The position numbers were made by a program, and so were the translations under genes. From Euonymus europaeus (Eukaryota > Streptophyta > Magnoliopsida > Celastrales > Celastraceae), in the NCBI GenBank assembly GCA_963580455.1, contig OY756968.1:3075544-3139543 (forward strand): DNA of 64,000 nt. Reading direction: 5' to 3'. Within the stretch, counting starts at the first letter, position 1. Each line of letters begins with the position of its first letter. Below are positions 1 to 12,300 of the stretch, in pieces. The notes beneath the pieces are model-generated. The model worked only from the letters and a program-made list of their open reading frames with translations. It was not told where the DNA came from and made no database searches.

Positions 1-359
1 GTTGAACATTTGTAGCAAGTAGAAAATAATGCTTCGTATTGAAAATCAAATCCCTCATTAATAATTGCTTTGTTTGGGTCAAAAGATATGTAGAGTTACT
101 AGCCAGCCAGCCAGCCAGCCAGCATGCTTTAAGCAAGAAAGTTGTGATAATACTAATCTTGAACTCCTGATCCATGTAAAAGCTTATCCTTATCATGTCG
201 ATCCACTGATTATTGAAGTTGGAAGGCATCGACCTCGATCTTCAATGATACAAATATATATATATATATTCATATACATATATATATATTCATATACATA
301 TACATATGTTGCCGCCATAAAATTACTAAGCTCAAACGGCTAACCCACAAAGAGGGTCA
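1..359. repeat. AT-rich intergenic DNA with two microsatellites
   Basis: No gene is supported here. A four-base repeat of the CAGC/CCAG type spans about 101-123. From about 252 to 306 a TA-rich tract contains two copies of a TATATATTCATATACAT-like word. Short open frames in this stretch only reflect the repeats. Confidence 0.7.
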
Positions 360-700
360 GATGTTAAAGTTAACACAATGAGAGGCCCACTCGACAAAAC
401 TAGCATTCGAAAACAAGCAGTTATGAACGGTTGGGAGGTTACCCAAATACAAAGTTTTTCAGCATAGTATAAAAGGACTCGAGGATAAGGAAGAGGGGGT
501 CCAGAAGGACCATAACTACACCCACAAATTTCTACTTTTCAATTAGTACTTTAAGTTCATAGTTTTTGCAGTTTATCTCTTCAATTCAATGTAAATTCTT
601 AATTTAGCTATCAATCGAAATAGTTCTTTCTTTTTACTTTTCGCCCTGATCCATAGTTAAGATCGAATAGTTAGTATTCATCATATTTACATCTGTTTTA
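360..700 (+). mobile_element. Possible retrotransposon LTR fragment with a Pol II promoter-like core
   Basis: A good TATA box (TATAAAAGG) lies at 468-476. It is followed by a purine-rich segment and then a T/A-rich leader, with no coding sequence behind it. This arrangement of TATA box and untranslated leader is typical of the U3/R part of plant LTR retrotransposons. I cannot find paired ends or a target duplication, so the boundaries are approximate. It could instead be the promoter of an unrecognised non-coding transcript. Confidence 0.3.
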
Positions 701-2716
701 GTCGCTTAGATTTCAAATTAGATTTTTCAAAGTCTTCTTAGTGGAAGCAATGGTTGAACCATACATCTCTTTTGATCATTTGGTTCTATCAAGTGATACA
801 CATCAAATATCTGGCGACTTATTTTGTACAGAATTCGAGTCATTCGAACTCTTAAAATTTTTTTACCAGGAACAACATACATATATATATTTTGTCTGAA
901 ATTTAAGTGGATGAAAGACAACTAAAAGAGATCGATGGAGCCGAGAATAATTAGCACGCACGAGATGTAAGAGCTTAACCTGCTCCTAAGAACTCCTGCA
1001 TATGTGAACTCTTTACCTTGATGAGTAATTGAGTATGACTAGACACATTTATGTGGAACTTGTCATGTACGTTTTTTTTCCCTCTCTTTTTGGGTACCGT
1101 GAGACTAAGTTCTTGACCCCCATAGTGGGTGTAATAGTGTCCCAACCGCCAACTGTAGAGGGCCTTTTTCTAATTAACCTCCTCAACATAGTTAAATAAA
1201 ATATATGGTGGCTAGATTTAATAGTAATTAATCATTACCCTTTTTCTTAACTTTACATATGGAATCCTAATCTTGTTATAAATCGGATTCCCGTGAGAGC
1301 ATGGCATAAATAACTCGAATCACTTTGAGTCTAAAACTTAATACGATTTTATCTTTAAAACGATCTTTTTAATAGAGAGAGATTAAATTTTTATTTATAA
1401 ACTACATCTGACAAATGTGGATATGAGTATTAGCAAATCTTATAAGTCATAAATCTTGTGCTCCATCATTACATGATAGATCTCTTACATGGATATATTA
1501 TACGTACATAATAAAGGGAAGAAGAAGAAAAAAAACTAGGTATACATGATCAACTAGCTTGACTTATTAAAAAAAATAGGGATACTATGCGATTAGACCA
1601 CTTGGAGTTTGGTATAAAATTTGCCGCCAAGCACTGTAATGGTGATTGATTAGGTGTCGAATATCTAACGATCTACGAACATTGGCTTTCAAGCCAAAGA
1701 TTATTGAATGAAGATTATAAATGGTGGGGATCGATAAGATAATTTTGTTTTATGAGAAAATTCTGTCTAGGGTGGATGAGTTGGCGTTGAATAGAACACA
1801 CGTAAGAAAGAGGAGACAAGGTGGGTCATGTTTTGGAGTTGTGATTAAGACTTCAAAAAACTCTCATAGTTATAAGATTCGGGAAGATCTTATAACAATC
1901 TTATAACAATGAAAGAAAACAATATATATTATATATATAGACTTTATCATCAATACATATTGTGCGGTGTCTAAGTTCGATTCTCATTAGTTGAAATACT
2001 CTTCTTGTCATGCAGTCTTGCCCAACTTTCCATATCATTTTAGGTGATAAATTTTCATTCTTATATAAGTTAAATTTATATGATGTGATTCTCAATTACT
2101 CTTATGCCCGGCTTGGCGACTGAGTTTGGACGAGTTCGTGAACCCTTTCAATCCCTTTTTTGAACTTTTAAAATGAGAAATTCGCTATTATATTAAATAT
2201 GAAGTTACAAGTCATACGAAAAAATTATACATAAAGTTTTTAATCAACGATTCTCAACACATTTATGTACCAAACAAAGATTTACTATCATAAATATCTC
2301 TCAATTCAACACCTCCCAACTCAATCTCTCTCAACTCTCATGCCAAACACAGCATTAGAAATTAAAGCCTCCCATGCTGAATTAATTCACAAAATTGCCA
2401 TCATAGAAAGGAGCTCGCACCTTATCATGTGAAACATGAGTATCTTTTTTTGAGTATCTACTTCCGGATATGTAAGGCACACACGATGGTAACACGTGGG
2501 CCATCATGAACTAATATGTGCGGATCTCAACTTGAAACTGTTTTGGGTTGGTTGGTGGGCCATGGTTGCTGTGTTGGCCGCTTGATTGAGCTGTGTGTTT
2601 GGGCATTATTAGCAGTTGAGCCAGGAAACAGAGACATGTCTTTCACGTCTTCTCATTGGGGCTCGTTCCACTACAAATTAACCAAAACCCAATTCTTATT
2701 ACTTAATTTAATAACG

Positions 2717-2748
<32 letters not shown>

Positions 2749-3700
2749 CTCAATGAACCAAAGATTCTATGTAAATCCCAATAAAACAACGATGGTACCA
2801 TGTGTATGATAGATTAAGAATTATATAATTTAGTGGGTAGGTCATAGGTGTCACATATCACATATGTAGTGGTTAAGCACTTAAGGTAGTGATTGGTTGC
2901 ATTCACTACTACAAAACATTTCGTCATGAGCCAATGAAAACTCTTGTGGCCAGATCATCCGACCACTACATTTATATTTTTCTAACCTAATATCTTCATC
3001 TCTCTCTCTTATTAAGTCTTGGCTCGTGGGTTTTGAACCATAGATTTCTAGACCATGATGTTTCACACCAGAAACAAACATAATCCAACCAATTAGTGGA
3101 GAGCAGTGTGGACTGACTTTTCTCTAATCATCATCATTTATATATTATATACTCACATCACATGCATCACATTTTCAATCCCCATTTTCATCCAATGAAA
3201 AAGGGACCAACAAAAATCAAAACAAATTTGGAATTTGATTTATTAGAGAGACGTAATCATGACAAGATGGCCATTAATTTGACCTCAAGAAAGGGCATCT
3301 AGGGGATTTAAACATTTTTTAACTTCAATCATTTTCGGGTTAATATTACCTTAAGTTATCGAAAGATTACTCATGTTTCATTTTAATCACTCAAATTTCA
3401 AATGTTTCAATTTAGTCATCAATTTTTTTTTATCTTTTAGTGATGAAAATAAGTATTAACCCATCATTTTCCTGTAATAATAGGGTGATAAGGATCTCAA
3501 TAATTGATATCTCAATTATCCCAATTGTTGAGCTATACGCGTAAAATTTCATGTACATTATATAGAGTTCATACATTCACTTAAATCACATGTATAGATA
3601 TCGACAGCAGAGATAATTGAGATCTCTATCATTTTCGATCTTTTTGGACCCCAAGAGCTCGTGTGCCCCAAAATATGTAGTTTTGTTGTCACACTTTACT
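701..3700. other. Intergenic DNA without recognisable genes
   Basis: About 3 kb of AT-rich sequence. All open frames are short, lack protein-like composition and have no paired splice sites. A (TA)n microsatellite occupies about 2717-2744. A tRNA-like B-box sequence (AAGTTCGATTCTC) near 1974-1986 hints at an old SINE, but no matching A box is visible. The last few hundred bases should contain the promoter of the downstream zinc-finger gene. Confidence 0.6.
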
Positions 3701-3715
3701 TCTACTTTTATCCTG

Positions 3716-3724
3716 TATAAATAA
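3716..3724 (+). promoter_or_regulatory. TATA box of the C2H2 zinc-finger gene
   Basis: TATAAATAA lies 88 bases upstream of the chosen start codon at 3812. With the usual 30-base spacing, transcription would begin near 3750 and give a leader of roughly 60 bases. Confidence 0.5.
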
Positions 3725-3811
3725 CCCCACAACATGCACCATAATCCCCTGACCCTTAGAACACTAATTGGACAACCCATTTCTCTGTTCCTCTGTTTCA
3801 CTCTGTTTTCA

Positions 3812-4408
3812 ATGGCAGACCTTCACAATAACCCCGCGACCACAAGATTAAAAATTTTCGGATTCAGCGTCTCCGAAGATGAAGAAACGACGACCGATGT
3901 GTCGTCGCTCAAAACTCCTACCTCTACTTCCCCTGAATCCTCTGCTTTTCCCTCTTCGGTGGACCGAAAGTACGAGTGTCAGTACTGCTGCCGCGAATTT
4001 GCAAATTCTCAAGCCCTTGGTGGGCATCAAAACGCGCACAAAAAGGAGCGTCAGCAGCTCAAGCGCGAGCAAATGCAGGCCACGCGAAACGCCGCCGCAG
4101 CGGCTTCTTTCTCGAGGAATCCAATGATTTCCGCCTTCGCGCCTCCTCCGCACCTCCTAGCGCCTGGTGCTCTTTTCCAGGTGTCGCATGGATGTGTGTT
4201 TCAGAGCGGGCCCAGTAGGAGGGGTGTTGCAGGTGGAGGACCGTTTGGTGGAGGTGTAGAGGATTCGATGGTATCGCAGAGGTCGCTTGGGAGTGTTGTC
4301 GATGGATCGTCCTTGAGTAGATCATCGAAAGGAGATGGTAATGGGCCGAACCTTGACGAGGCATTGGGCCTGGACTTGCATCTGAGACTTGCTCCAGCTG
4401 GATCATGA
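3812..4408 (+). CDS. GIS3: Single-finger C2H2 transcription factor of the GIS/ZFP5/6/8 type, GIS3-like
   Basis: The gene is intronless and encodes 198 aa. One plant-type Q-type zinc finger is at residues 54-79, with Cys56, Cys59, His72 and His76 and the diagnostic QALGGH helix at 67-72. An N-terminal LKIFGF motif (13-18) and a C-terminal EAR-type repressor motif LDLHLRL (187-193) are the landmarks of the GIS/ZFP5/ZFP6/ZFP8 clade. In Arabidopsis these nuclear factors act in gibberellin and cytokinin control of trichome and root-hair initiation. I chose the ATG at 3812 because it gives the family-like MADL start and follows a TATA box. An upstream in-frame ATG at 3734 would add 26 hydrophobic residues and looks like leader. 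Low-complexity Ala, Ser and Gly tracts fill residues 95-175. The GIS3 assignment rests partly on gene order; ZFP5 or ZFP6 are alternatives. Confidence 0.85.
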   Translation: MADLHNNPATTRLKIFGFSVSEDEETTTDVSSLKTPTSTSPESSAFPSSVDRKYECQYCCREFANSQALGGHQNAHKKERQQLKREQMQATRNAAAAASFSRNPMISAFAPPPHLLAPGALFQVSHGCVFQSGPSRRGVAGGGPFGGGVEDSMVSQRSLGSVVDGSSLSRSSKGDGNGPNLDEALGLDLHLRLAPAGS

Positions 4409-4959
4409 TCTGGTGTTGGTAATTGTATCTGGACATTTGTGAGGTTGAGGACTTTGGTCTTTTACAGGATCCTTGTAAAATTTTCAGATTTTATTTCTCA
4501 ATTTTTTTGGGAGTAAGTGATCCTTAGATGCTCATATATTCGCACTTTATTCATCTGACCATGAAGTATTGCTTACTTGCCTCAATTTAGTTTTCTATTG
4601 TTTCTTGTCTTTACTTCTTCCATGATAACTGACAATTTACTGAAATATAAACTAAAATTATTTCTTCTAGTAGTGATTTACTAGAGAAAGTAAGATAATA
4701 AGCCATATAGCTTAGCATGACTACTAAAGACACTACAACAAACCCTACGGATATGGTTTGTTGGGACTTCTAGTCGGATCCGGAGAGGATCAGTGCCTTT
4801 AAGAATGCCGCTACATCAATTTTTTTAAAAAAAAAATGAAAAATTAATAAATATATAGTATAAGTGATCTCAACTGTCGGATTTTAAATTCATATTTTTC
4901 CAATTTTTTATATAAAATTGGTGCACCATTTTCCGGTTGGGGAACCAGTGCAGAGTGCA
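4409..4959. other. 3' flank of the C2H2 gene and AT-rich intergenic DNA
   Basis: The first 150 or so bases should hold the 3' UTR. The remainder to the LTR-like segment is AT-rich with runs of A and T around 4820-4850 and no coding potential. Confidence 0.5.
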
Positions 4960-5850
4960 CTGTGTTGAACAACTTGACTCTCACACAGTCACACACAGAG
5001 ATTTGATCATGATTTATATATCAACCAATCAAAATAAAAAAGATAAAAGAAGAACACGAGATTTACATGGTTCGACAAGAACGTCTACGTTCACGGACTC
5101 CATGATTTACTTTAGATATGAGAATTTCAGTGTTTACAATTGAATTAGGGTTCTCCTTTTATTGTAAGCTAGCTAAGCATCCATAATTACAATTATACAT
5201 CATATTATCAAAATGTTCATACCAATAAGGTTATGACACGTGTCTCTACAAGGAGTACATTGGATCGGCCCATGGAGGTCGCCTCTAGGTCCTAGAGGCC
5301 ACCTTACCTTACCGAGGAGGGCACCTCGGTAGGAGATGTCCAAGAGGCCACCTCACCAACCGAGGAGGGCACCTCGGTAGGAGTCCCTTAGAGGTTGTCG
5401 TATCTCCTCTGCCTATCGAGGAAGAATTCAACAGAACATAGTTTCCAACTACAATTAGGAGACTAACCTTAAAGATGATTTTGATTCATGTTGAGAGAAG
5501 AGTCTTGGTGAGACTTAAACTTTAGTACTTCAAAGATCAACAGTGTGGATGCAAATATGAGAGAGTCCTAATGCTACTCAAGTTCGGACTCCTCAAACCC
5601 TATATAAGGCACTCAAAGTCAGGTATATAACTCTCGAATCACAATCTACACTTTTGTTTACAGAGCGCTCTGATCCACCAAGCTCTCCTTGCCCTCGAGT
5701 ACGAACTGACTTGAACGTCGGAGAGCCAATGTCAGAAGACAACCTCTTGTCACTCTCGGTTGCCATGCAGGGCAATATGTCTGTTCGATTGATCGTCTTC
5801 TTAGGATTAACACCTTTTTTACGTCATCAATACATCATCACATCGAAAAA
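4960..5850 (+). mobile_element. LTR-like retrotransposon remnant (solo or truncated LTR)
   Basis: Several features match plant LTRs. A segment near 5055-5105 resembles the common LTR phrase ending in 'CATGGTTCGACAAGAACG'. Two near-identical 'CCGAGGAGGGCACCTCGGTAGGAG' blocks sit at about 5313-5336 and 5359-5382. A TATA box (CCTATATAAGG) is at about 5598-5608. About 100 bases downstream is a 'GAACTGACTTGAACGTCGGA'-type sequence at 5702-5721, a word I associate with the R region of Ty3-type LTRs. No gag/pol sequence follows, so this is a solo LTR or a fragment. I could not fix the TG...CA ends or a 5-bp target duplication. Confidence 0.5.
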
Positions 5851-7697
5851 CCTGCGATGATCGCACAATTTTTCCCTTTTCAAAGCTTTTTGATGTAAAT
5901 AAATTTTCTAATATGAGCCATTTATTTGATAGATCGAACCTCCGCAAATAATTACCTCTTGTCAGCCTCCAACATCTCGACCATGAAATGATGGAAAGTG
6001 GGAGCGAACTCATGCAGGACTAATAATCTCCACACAGGTTCAAATCAATCACTTGCCAGTTTGATTGCTTGAGCTGAAATGTACACAACTTTAGACTTTC
6101 AAGTCCAATACTACAGTGTCTAATTGTCTGTATGTCACTGAACTATCTACATTGGTTGATTGCTGTCCAAACATAAATCATCATAGAAAGTAAGTTTGAG
6201 AACAGAATCTGTGACCTTTACAACTCAACTACTAAGACTTGTGGGTATTACAAAGCTAGCTTACGTGTAGCCACTAAAACTAGATAATGCATCATTTTAG
6301 GGTTTTCTATTTTGAAAACAGCTTAAAATGGTAAAAAGGGCAAGTAGGAGGCACCCACTCGAAATAGTGCCTTGATAGGTGCAAAATGAAGTCTATAGTG
6401 CTTAATTTTGAGCGTTTCTAAATTCTAATTACTTTTTTAATAAGGAAAAAGAATGACGCTCGAATTAAGATTCGAGATTACATACAATTTAACTCGTCAA
6501 TTGAATTATTTGGATCACACAAACATAATATCAACCATGTTTAAATAAAAGAAAAGGGTGAGTAGTCGAGATATATAGATTGGTTATCTTTGTGTCCTGA
6601 AATTTTAGGGAAAAAGATATGTCACCAAGATAGTCATCACAACAGCGGCCACTTAATGCTAACGGATCATCATTTAGATCCTTTACTCGATTGATTATCC
6701 GAAGAGAATAAGAAATCAACATGCTCTACAAAGAGCTCTAGCTTCCGAGGTGGGGAAGCTTGAAGAATTTAGAGTGAACAATCAAACCTCACAAGATCAC
6801 CTAAAGTCAATACACTGCATTAAGCTGGCATTCAGTCCGTCTTTAGATAAGAAGTTATGAAATTAAACATTCATCTACAACATCAGAATCAAGCAAATTG
6901 AAGATAAAACACATATGATATGAGGATCATAAATAACTGCAACGAAGTTCAGAACCTTTCTACATATATAAACAGCAAAACTCAACTTCCTTAAAAATAC
7001 CATTGCATGATTATTCTTAAAATGGTACAAGAAAACCATGATAAACAAATATTCTCAGCATTTCTATTAAAACATCTAACCTTTTCATCAATAACCTTGG
7101 TAGTTAATATCCCAAGTGTCTGCAAAACTTAGAACCATAATCAGCAAGATAACATTCTACATGCCTTTCATTATGTTTTTTAATTTCAAACAATAGTAGA
7201 TGCCTGCTCAGACCACTCATCTTATCATTTTCCCAACTTCTAAATCAAAACTCCGTGGCAGAGGGAAGAAAAGTGGATGCATAGAGTTCTCAAGTATCTC
7301 GAGTTCCCACCAAAGTCCAAACCAACTTTTGATTTTAAAACAATATTTGACATCAGAAAAATGTGAAGAAGTTTCAAACTCCCTCCTTTATTTTTATATC
7401 TTCATTTTGTTTCAACAACAGAGCAACTAGATACAGGTTATGATGTCTCCCTCCAACTAATACTGGAGAGCACCAACCTTCTCCTTCCTTCCTTCTCTTC
7501 TTTATCCTATCATAGATCTAACTTTCCCCAGGCAATCCCCCTCTTTTTTTACCAGCAAAGCATCATCTCTGAGGATCTCCTCTCCCCACCAACAGACCAG
7601 ACGCAAATTTCCAAATACAACAGAAACACTGGGATACGATTTGCAAATTGATTGTTAGAGGGCAACCTGAAATTAATCAGAGCGTAGAAGATTGATC
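5851..7697. other. Intergenic DNA and 3' region of the U11/U12-35K gene
   Basis: No coding region is supported. The part nearest 7697 (roughly 7400-7697) should be the 3' UTR of the minus-strand U11/U12-35K gene. The rest is AT-rich, with no repeats that I can delimit. Confidence 0.5.
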
Positions 7698-8756
7698 CTA
7701 ACCATTGGACCTCCCATCATGTTTTTGCGACCAACTTTCATGTTTGCGGCGCTTGTGATAATGTTTTTCCCCATCCTTTGAGCTCCTTCTTTGAGAATGT
7801 TTTTCCCTATCTGTCAAACTCCTTTTGTGAGAGTGTTTTTCTCTCTCCCCTGACCTTTCATGAGAGCTCTCTTCCCTGTCTACAGAACTCCCTTTGTGGT
7901 GGCGATCTTCCCTCTCCCTAGAGATCCTTTTGTGAGAGTGCTCCGATAAATAGCTCCTTTGATCATAGTATTCTTCCATCTCCACAGAGCTCCTTTTACC
8001 AAAGCGCTCTTCCACGTTCAACGAGCTCCTTTTGTTGTAGTAATCTAAACTTGTTATGCGGCTGCGTTCCTCCTCTTCTATAGCACTCCTTCTGTAAGAG
8101 CTTTCTTCCCGATCCACAGAGCTCCGTTTACTTCTGGGTGGCGAAGGGACCTGGAAACGTGACATGTATCTTCCTTCTGGTGGAGGAGGAATTCCAAGCA
8201 TCTTCAATTCTTCAAATGGAATTGATCGCAGAGGAGCTCGAAAAGGTCTTTCTCGTCCACCAAACCGAAGCTGTCCCGACTCTTTCTTACCACCAAGTCC
8301 CCCTCCTAACCTTCTTGGAATCCACCCTGGCATCAGTTGCTGTCTGCTATAATCAACTATAATTTCACAATCATCAATAAAGGAATGGTGCGCCTCCTTA
8401 TATGCATGGCGCATCTCCCTTTCCGTCTCATACTCGATGAAAGCGTAACCACGTGAAGCACCAGTCACAATGTCCCGAACCATGCGCAAGCTCCTGACCC
8501 GGCCAAACCTGCCCATAGCCTTGCCAAGGGTGTCTTCGGTGGTGAGGCGAGAGAGGTGACTGACGAAGACTGTGCAGTAAGGATCACCAATGATCTTGGA
8601 GTCACCAGAGGGGTCATACAGTCCAGCAGAAGAGCATAGGAATGCACGGTAAACGCCTTTGTCGTGTGGAAGGATATCAGTGCCATCAATGCTCCCTGCC
8701 TGAATTGGATGGTACGACTCCGCGTAAAACACCGAGTTTATTTTGTTCCCACTCAT
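7698..8756 (-). CDS. SNRNP35: U11/U12 small nuclear ribonucleoprotein 35 kDa protein
   Basis: The coding region is one uninterrupted exon for 352 aa. The N-terminus ([20 protein letters not shown]) is the signature of U11/U12-35K, the minor-spliceosome counterpart of U1-70K. A single RRM spans about residues 61-137, with RNP2 VFVSHL (63-68) and RNP1 RGYAFIEY (102-109). It is followed by the conserved [20 protein letters not shown] block (138-157). From about residue 209 to the end the protein is an Arg/Ser/Glu-rich tail made of degenerate KRSSxxREE-type repeats. In the family the protein binds U11 snRNA in the U11/U12 di-snRNP that recognises U12-type introns in the nucleus. The ATG at 8756 gives the family start [13 protein letters not shown]. 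The frame stays open upstream without a nearby stop, so an N-terminally extended form cannot be excluded from sequence alone. Confidence 0.92.
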   Translation of the reverse strand: MSGNKINSVFYAESYHPIQAGSIDGTDILPHDKGVYRAFLCSSAGLYDPSGDSKIIGDPYCTVFVSHLSRLTTEDTLGKAMGRFGRVRSLRMVRDIVTGASRGYAFIEYETEREMRHAYKEAHHSFIDDCEIIVDYSRQQLMPGWIPRRLGGGLGGKKESGQLRFGGRERPFRAPLRSIPFEELKMLGIPPPPEGRYMSRFQVPSPPRSKRSSVDREESSYRRSAIEEEERSRITSLDYYNKRSSLNVEERFGKRSSVEMEEYYDQRSYLSEHSHKRISREREDRHHKGSSVDREESSHERSGEREKHSHKRSLTDREKHSQRRSSKDGEKHYHKRRKHESWSQKHDGRSNG

Positions 8757-10254
8757 CTCCGATCCTTTCCCTCTCCCCAAAGAACAAAAGCAGCCAGTAC
8801 GATGTAAACAACAAGTTACAGCAACAGATCCCCGGATTAAGAACAAACACTTACTTGGGCTCTGCAGCTCCGGAGAAAGATAGTCGTGTTGTTGTGAATC
8901 CCTTCTTATCCCTTTGATGGCTTGACCTCCAAAACACAGTCACAGTATCAGCATTTTAATTTCGACTTTTCTTTTCACAAATACTAGACAAAGAAACAAT
9001 TATATAGTTTTTTTTAATGCAACACGTATGTTACAGAAGGGATGCACCAAGAAGGTGCAATCCACAGAGAAAGGATTACAAAGCTAAGGAGCTAACCCCC
9101 TCATGAAAATCAGTACAAATATATGGCATCAAAAACTTAAACACAGCAAAGCCAAATATCCATAAACTAGTCGAGAGAAGATTCTCAATCATGAAAGGCT
9201 CAGTGATCCCTTTCCTTCCAGACTAAACGAGTAGCTAAGAATCTAAGACTTAAGAGGAGTACAAGAACCACCAATTACTAATCAATGCTAGACTTTTAAA
9301 AGAGCACGAGGACTGTACAATTTCAATCAATCAACTGTGTATAGCCAACCATTATATCCATCTGAAAGTGTATGTTCAAGAAGCTATAGGCGCGAGTAAT
9401 TACAAAGACATGTACCTGTAGAGAATGTCAAAGAACAGGGCTCCTCAAGCATGGCCAAGGAGGCTGGGGTCATAGGCAGTGACACCACGGACATACATGC
9501 CCACCTTGCCACTTTGTGCTCAAACACCTTGTTGTGCCACTGAGTTGAAAACCTTGAAAACATATTCGTCCCTTGTCCCATTTTTCAACATAGACAGACG
9601 CATACATGTCTCTCTCTCTCAAACAGAACCCCACGTCAAACCATTATAATCCAGTTAAATTATAAAATACATGTGAATCAGTTAAATTGATTTCTTCATG
9701 AAATTCGCAAGCCAAGAACGAATTGGCCTGAAGAATTTATTAATTACTTCCATTATTTGATACAATTTCTAACAAATATCAAAAACCACCAATCAAATCC
9801 AAATATATCAGTGGTGAATTAGAGGATTCATGGACACTTTGCAAAGGAAAAAAGGGAAAAAACAATGTAACCAAAAAAATCCAAAATTAACAAATTAGTT
9901 TCCAGTATTTCAACGTTCACAAAGACGTCCGGAAACAATTCCAATCCAACGCTTCAAATTACACAAACAATAATGCTCTGCAAACAAAATCACAGGAGAA
10001 ATCCCTTCAGGTCTTACCTGAGAAGTACTAACTCTGACTGGAGTCATCGATGATCGGTAAAGTCTTCCTCCGACTCGCACCGACGGCGTGGTAATTACTC
10101 GATCGTGGTACAAGTCCAAATCCTTGACTAGGGCAGACGGGGGTGGGACATGGTTTTGGAGGGCAACAATGGGCGTTGAGAAGAGCCGATGATGCAAAAG
10201 AGCTTGCGATTTTGATACAAGTTTAAAGACCCCGAAATCCTACGGGCTATCCTT
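8757..10254 (-). other. Predicted spliced 5' leader of the U11/U12-35K gene
   Basis: On the minus strand I see three candidate leader exons bounded by plausible splice sites. Exon A ends at 10018 (donor CAG|GTAAGA). Exon B is 9539-9416 (acceptor CAACTCAG, donor ACAG|GTACAT). Exon C is 8926-8855 (acceptor TTGGAG, donor CAA|GTAAGT). A final acceptor would lie between 8855 and 8760. Upstream of about 10250 the sequence becomes promoter-like. The exons could instead belong to a separate small gene: exons A and B join in phase into an open frame with a Ser/His/Arg-rich, presequence-like start. Only transcript data can decide. Confidence 0.35.
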
Positions 10255-11474
10255 GGGTTTTGGGATCGGGTTGTGGGCTCAGAATTGAAAGCCTTGAAGA
10301 CATGGGCTTGATTTAATTGAATCTATTTTGAGTCTGTGGCCCAGCATGAAGATTTCGATTTGGGCTGGAAGATTTAGGCCTGGTCCGTCATAACGGATCT
10401 GCTAAGTCTTTTTCAGACCTTATTTTATTGTTCAACTATAAAGCATGCAATTAAAAACACAAATAGAGATTAAAAAGAATCTATCTATATCTATATCTAT
10501 ATATAAAATGGAGGCTTCATACTTGCTCCACATTATATCACCTAGGATGTAAAAGAGAGAGTTTTTACAATTTAATGATTTATTTTAATAATTTTTCAAA
10601 AAAAATAGAGTCATGATTATGAATGTAATAACTCAATCAATTAATTAATCATCAATTTATATATATATATATATGAGAATGCTCAAGCGTGGGATCCCGT
10701 GACTTGGTCGTCCAATTAAATAGATGATCTGATCGATTTTTATTTTTTTAAAAATAATTCCCCCTCCCCCTCTCTCTCTCCTCAATCTCATACCTCGAAG
10801 ATCGGCGTGAGAAGATTCAACCCAAAGTCAAAGCAAAAGCTTAAGCCTGTACGAAATCACTATGGCTGCTTCTCGATCTCGTTTGGAGAGCATCACATTA
10901 CTTTGTCACCTGAAATTAGCCTAGCTATGGAAGAAGGGAATACGAGTGGAGGAATGCCGCCTAATATTTCAACAATAGTTCTCCACTTTCGGTGTTTTGC
11001 TTCAATTATATAATGCAACCTTGAAAAAAATGCCAAGTTATACGAGGAACCATCTCTGGTTCACATCTTCTTGATGAATAATTTCTATAAAGGATTCTGA
11101 ATTAAGATGTGTATTTTGAGATGACTAGATTAAAAGGTACAATTGGAAATTCAAACAACATGCAGTGAACTATGAGAAAGCTACTCGGTTTACTTTAAAA
11201 AAAAGATCTAGCCATTATGAACTCCGATTGGAATGTACTCAAGAGACAAGATGTTCGATCGGGATTTTATGGAGTATATGAACTCCGAAAGTGAAGTTTG
11301 AAGAAGAAGGGGAGAAGCTGAGCAGGTATTGCGCAAAGGATCAGAGCGGGGGTTTAAGGCTGAACTTTGTTTTTATAAATAAATAGATATGGCCGTCGGA
11401 TTAATCCAACGATCATTAAAGGGATCCCGCACCAATATGTTTGTGCACGATTCCTCAGGTGAGTAGACCCCGAG

Positions 11475-11516
<42 letters not shown>

Positions 11517-12300
11517 TATTTAAGATATATGTGATACATTAATTGAATATATGTATTGATCTAGCAAATTAAATATGACAATTCTAAAGAGAAAACATTT
11601 GCTTTAACAAAGATACTCTCTACAGTTGATGAAATATTATAAAATTACAAATAACAAGCTTGGCAAAAGGATATCTAATCGCAATCCCTACTCAAACTTT
11701 AAAAGTTTAACAAAATCATTATTTACACATATTTGTTTTAAAAGAATATCACAAATGGGAATGAAATGAATAATACAAACATTTTGATATAAAACATGAG
11801 TTGCGCAAAGCGCAGGGATGCACCTAGTTTAAACTATGCTTTAGGATACCGAAAATTGAAATCCCAACTGAACTCTCACAAAAAATGTCGAACATTGTTT
11901 TTTTTAAAGTAAAATGACAAGCGTTAATAAAAAAAATAAAAACAAGATAATTAATTTAATTTGATTCTCCTGCCTCTGATATGAACTTAATTTAAATAGG
12001 ATTAAAACAAAATATATGAAATATTAGGGTATTAATGAACAAACAATTGAATTAGATGAGAGAAATAAAATAAAATAATTTTTTTTTAAATCGCATTGTG
12101 CATCCAGAATTTTATGATAAATTTGTAAAAAAATATTAGTCTTTTTATTTAATTGCTTTTTATGGTGGGATACTGGGATGTAATGAATTATGAAACTTTA
12201 TTTTTAAGTTGTCAAATTAAATAAAATAAAAACTATAAAAAATGAAATTTTGGGGTTTTCTTTCTAAAAAATAAAATAAAATTCGGAGTTTAGGATTCTA
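10255..12300. repeat. Intergenic DNA with MITE-like inverted segments and a CA/TA microsatellite
   Basis: No gene is supported. About 10675-11460 is flanked by roughly inverted segments, each carrying GGGATCCC next to a YGATCG/GTCGT-type word, which suggests an old TIR element. Short frames inside it have no homology that I recognise. An (AC)n tract followed by (AT)n covers 11475-11517. From 11520 to 12300 the DNA is very AT-rich with A and T runs. Confidence 0.45.

Noticed and set aside
3848..4436. Long antisense and shifted frames across the C2H2 gene (for example minus-strand 4153-3848 and 4436-4059)
   Set aside because: They lie over a GC-rich single-exon gene and have low-complexity Arg/Ser/His-rich translations with no family features. 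They are shadows of the real frame.
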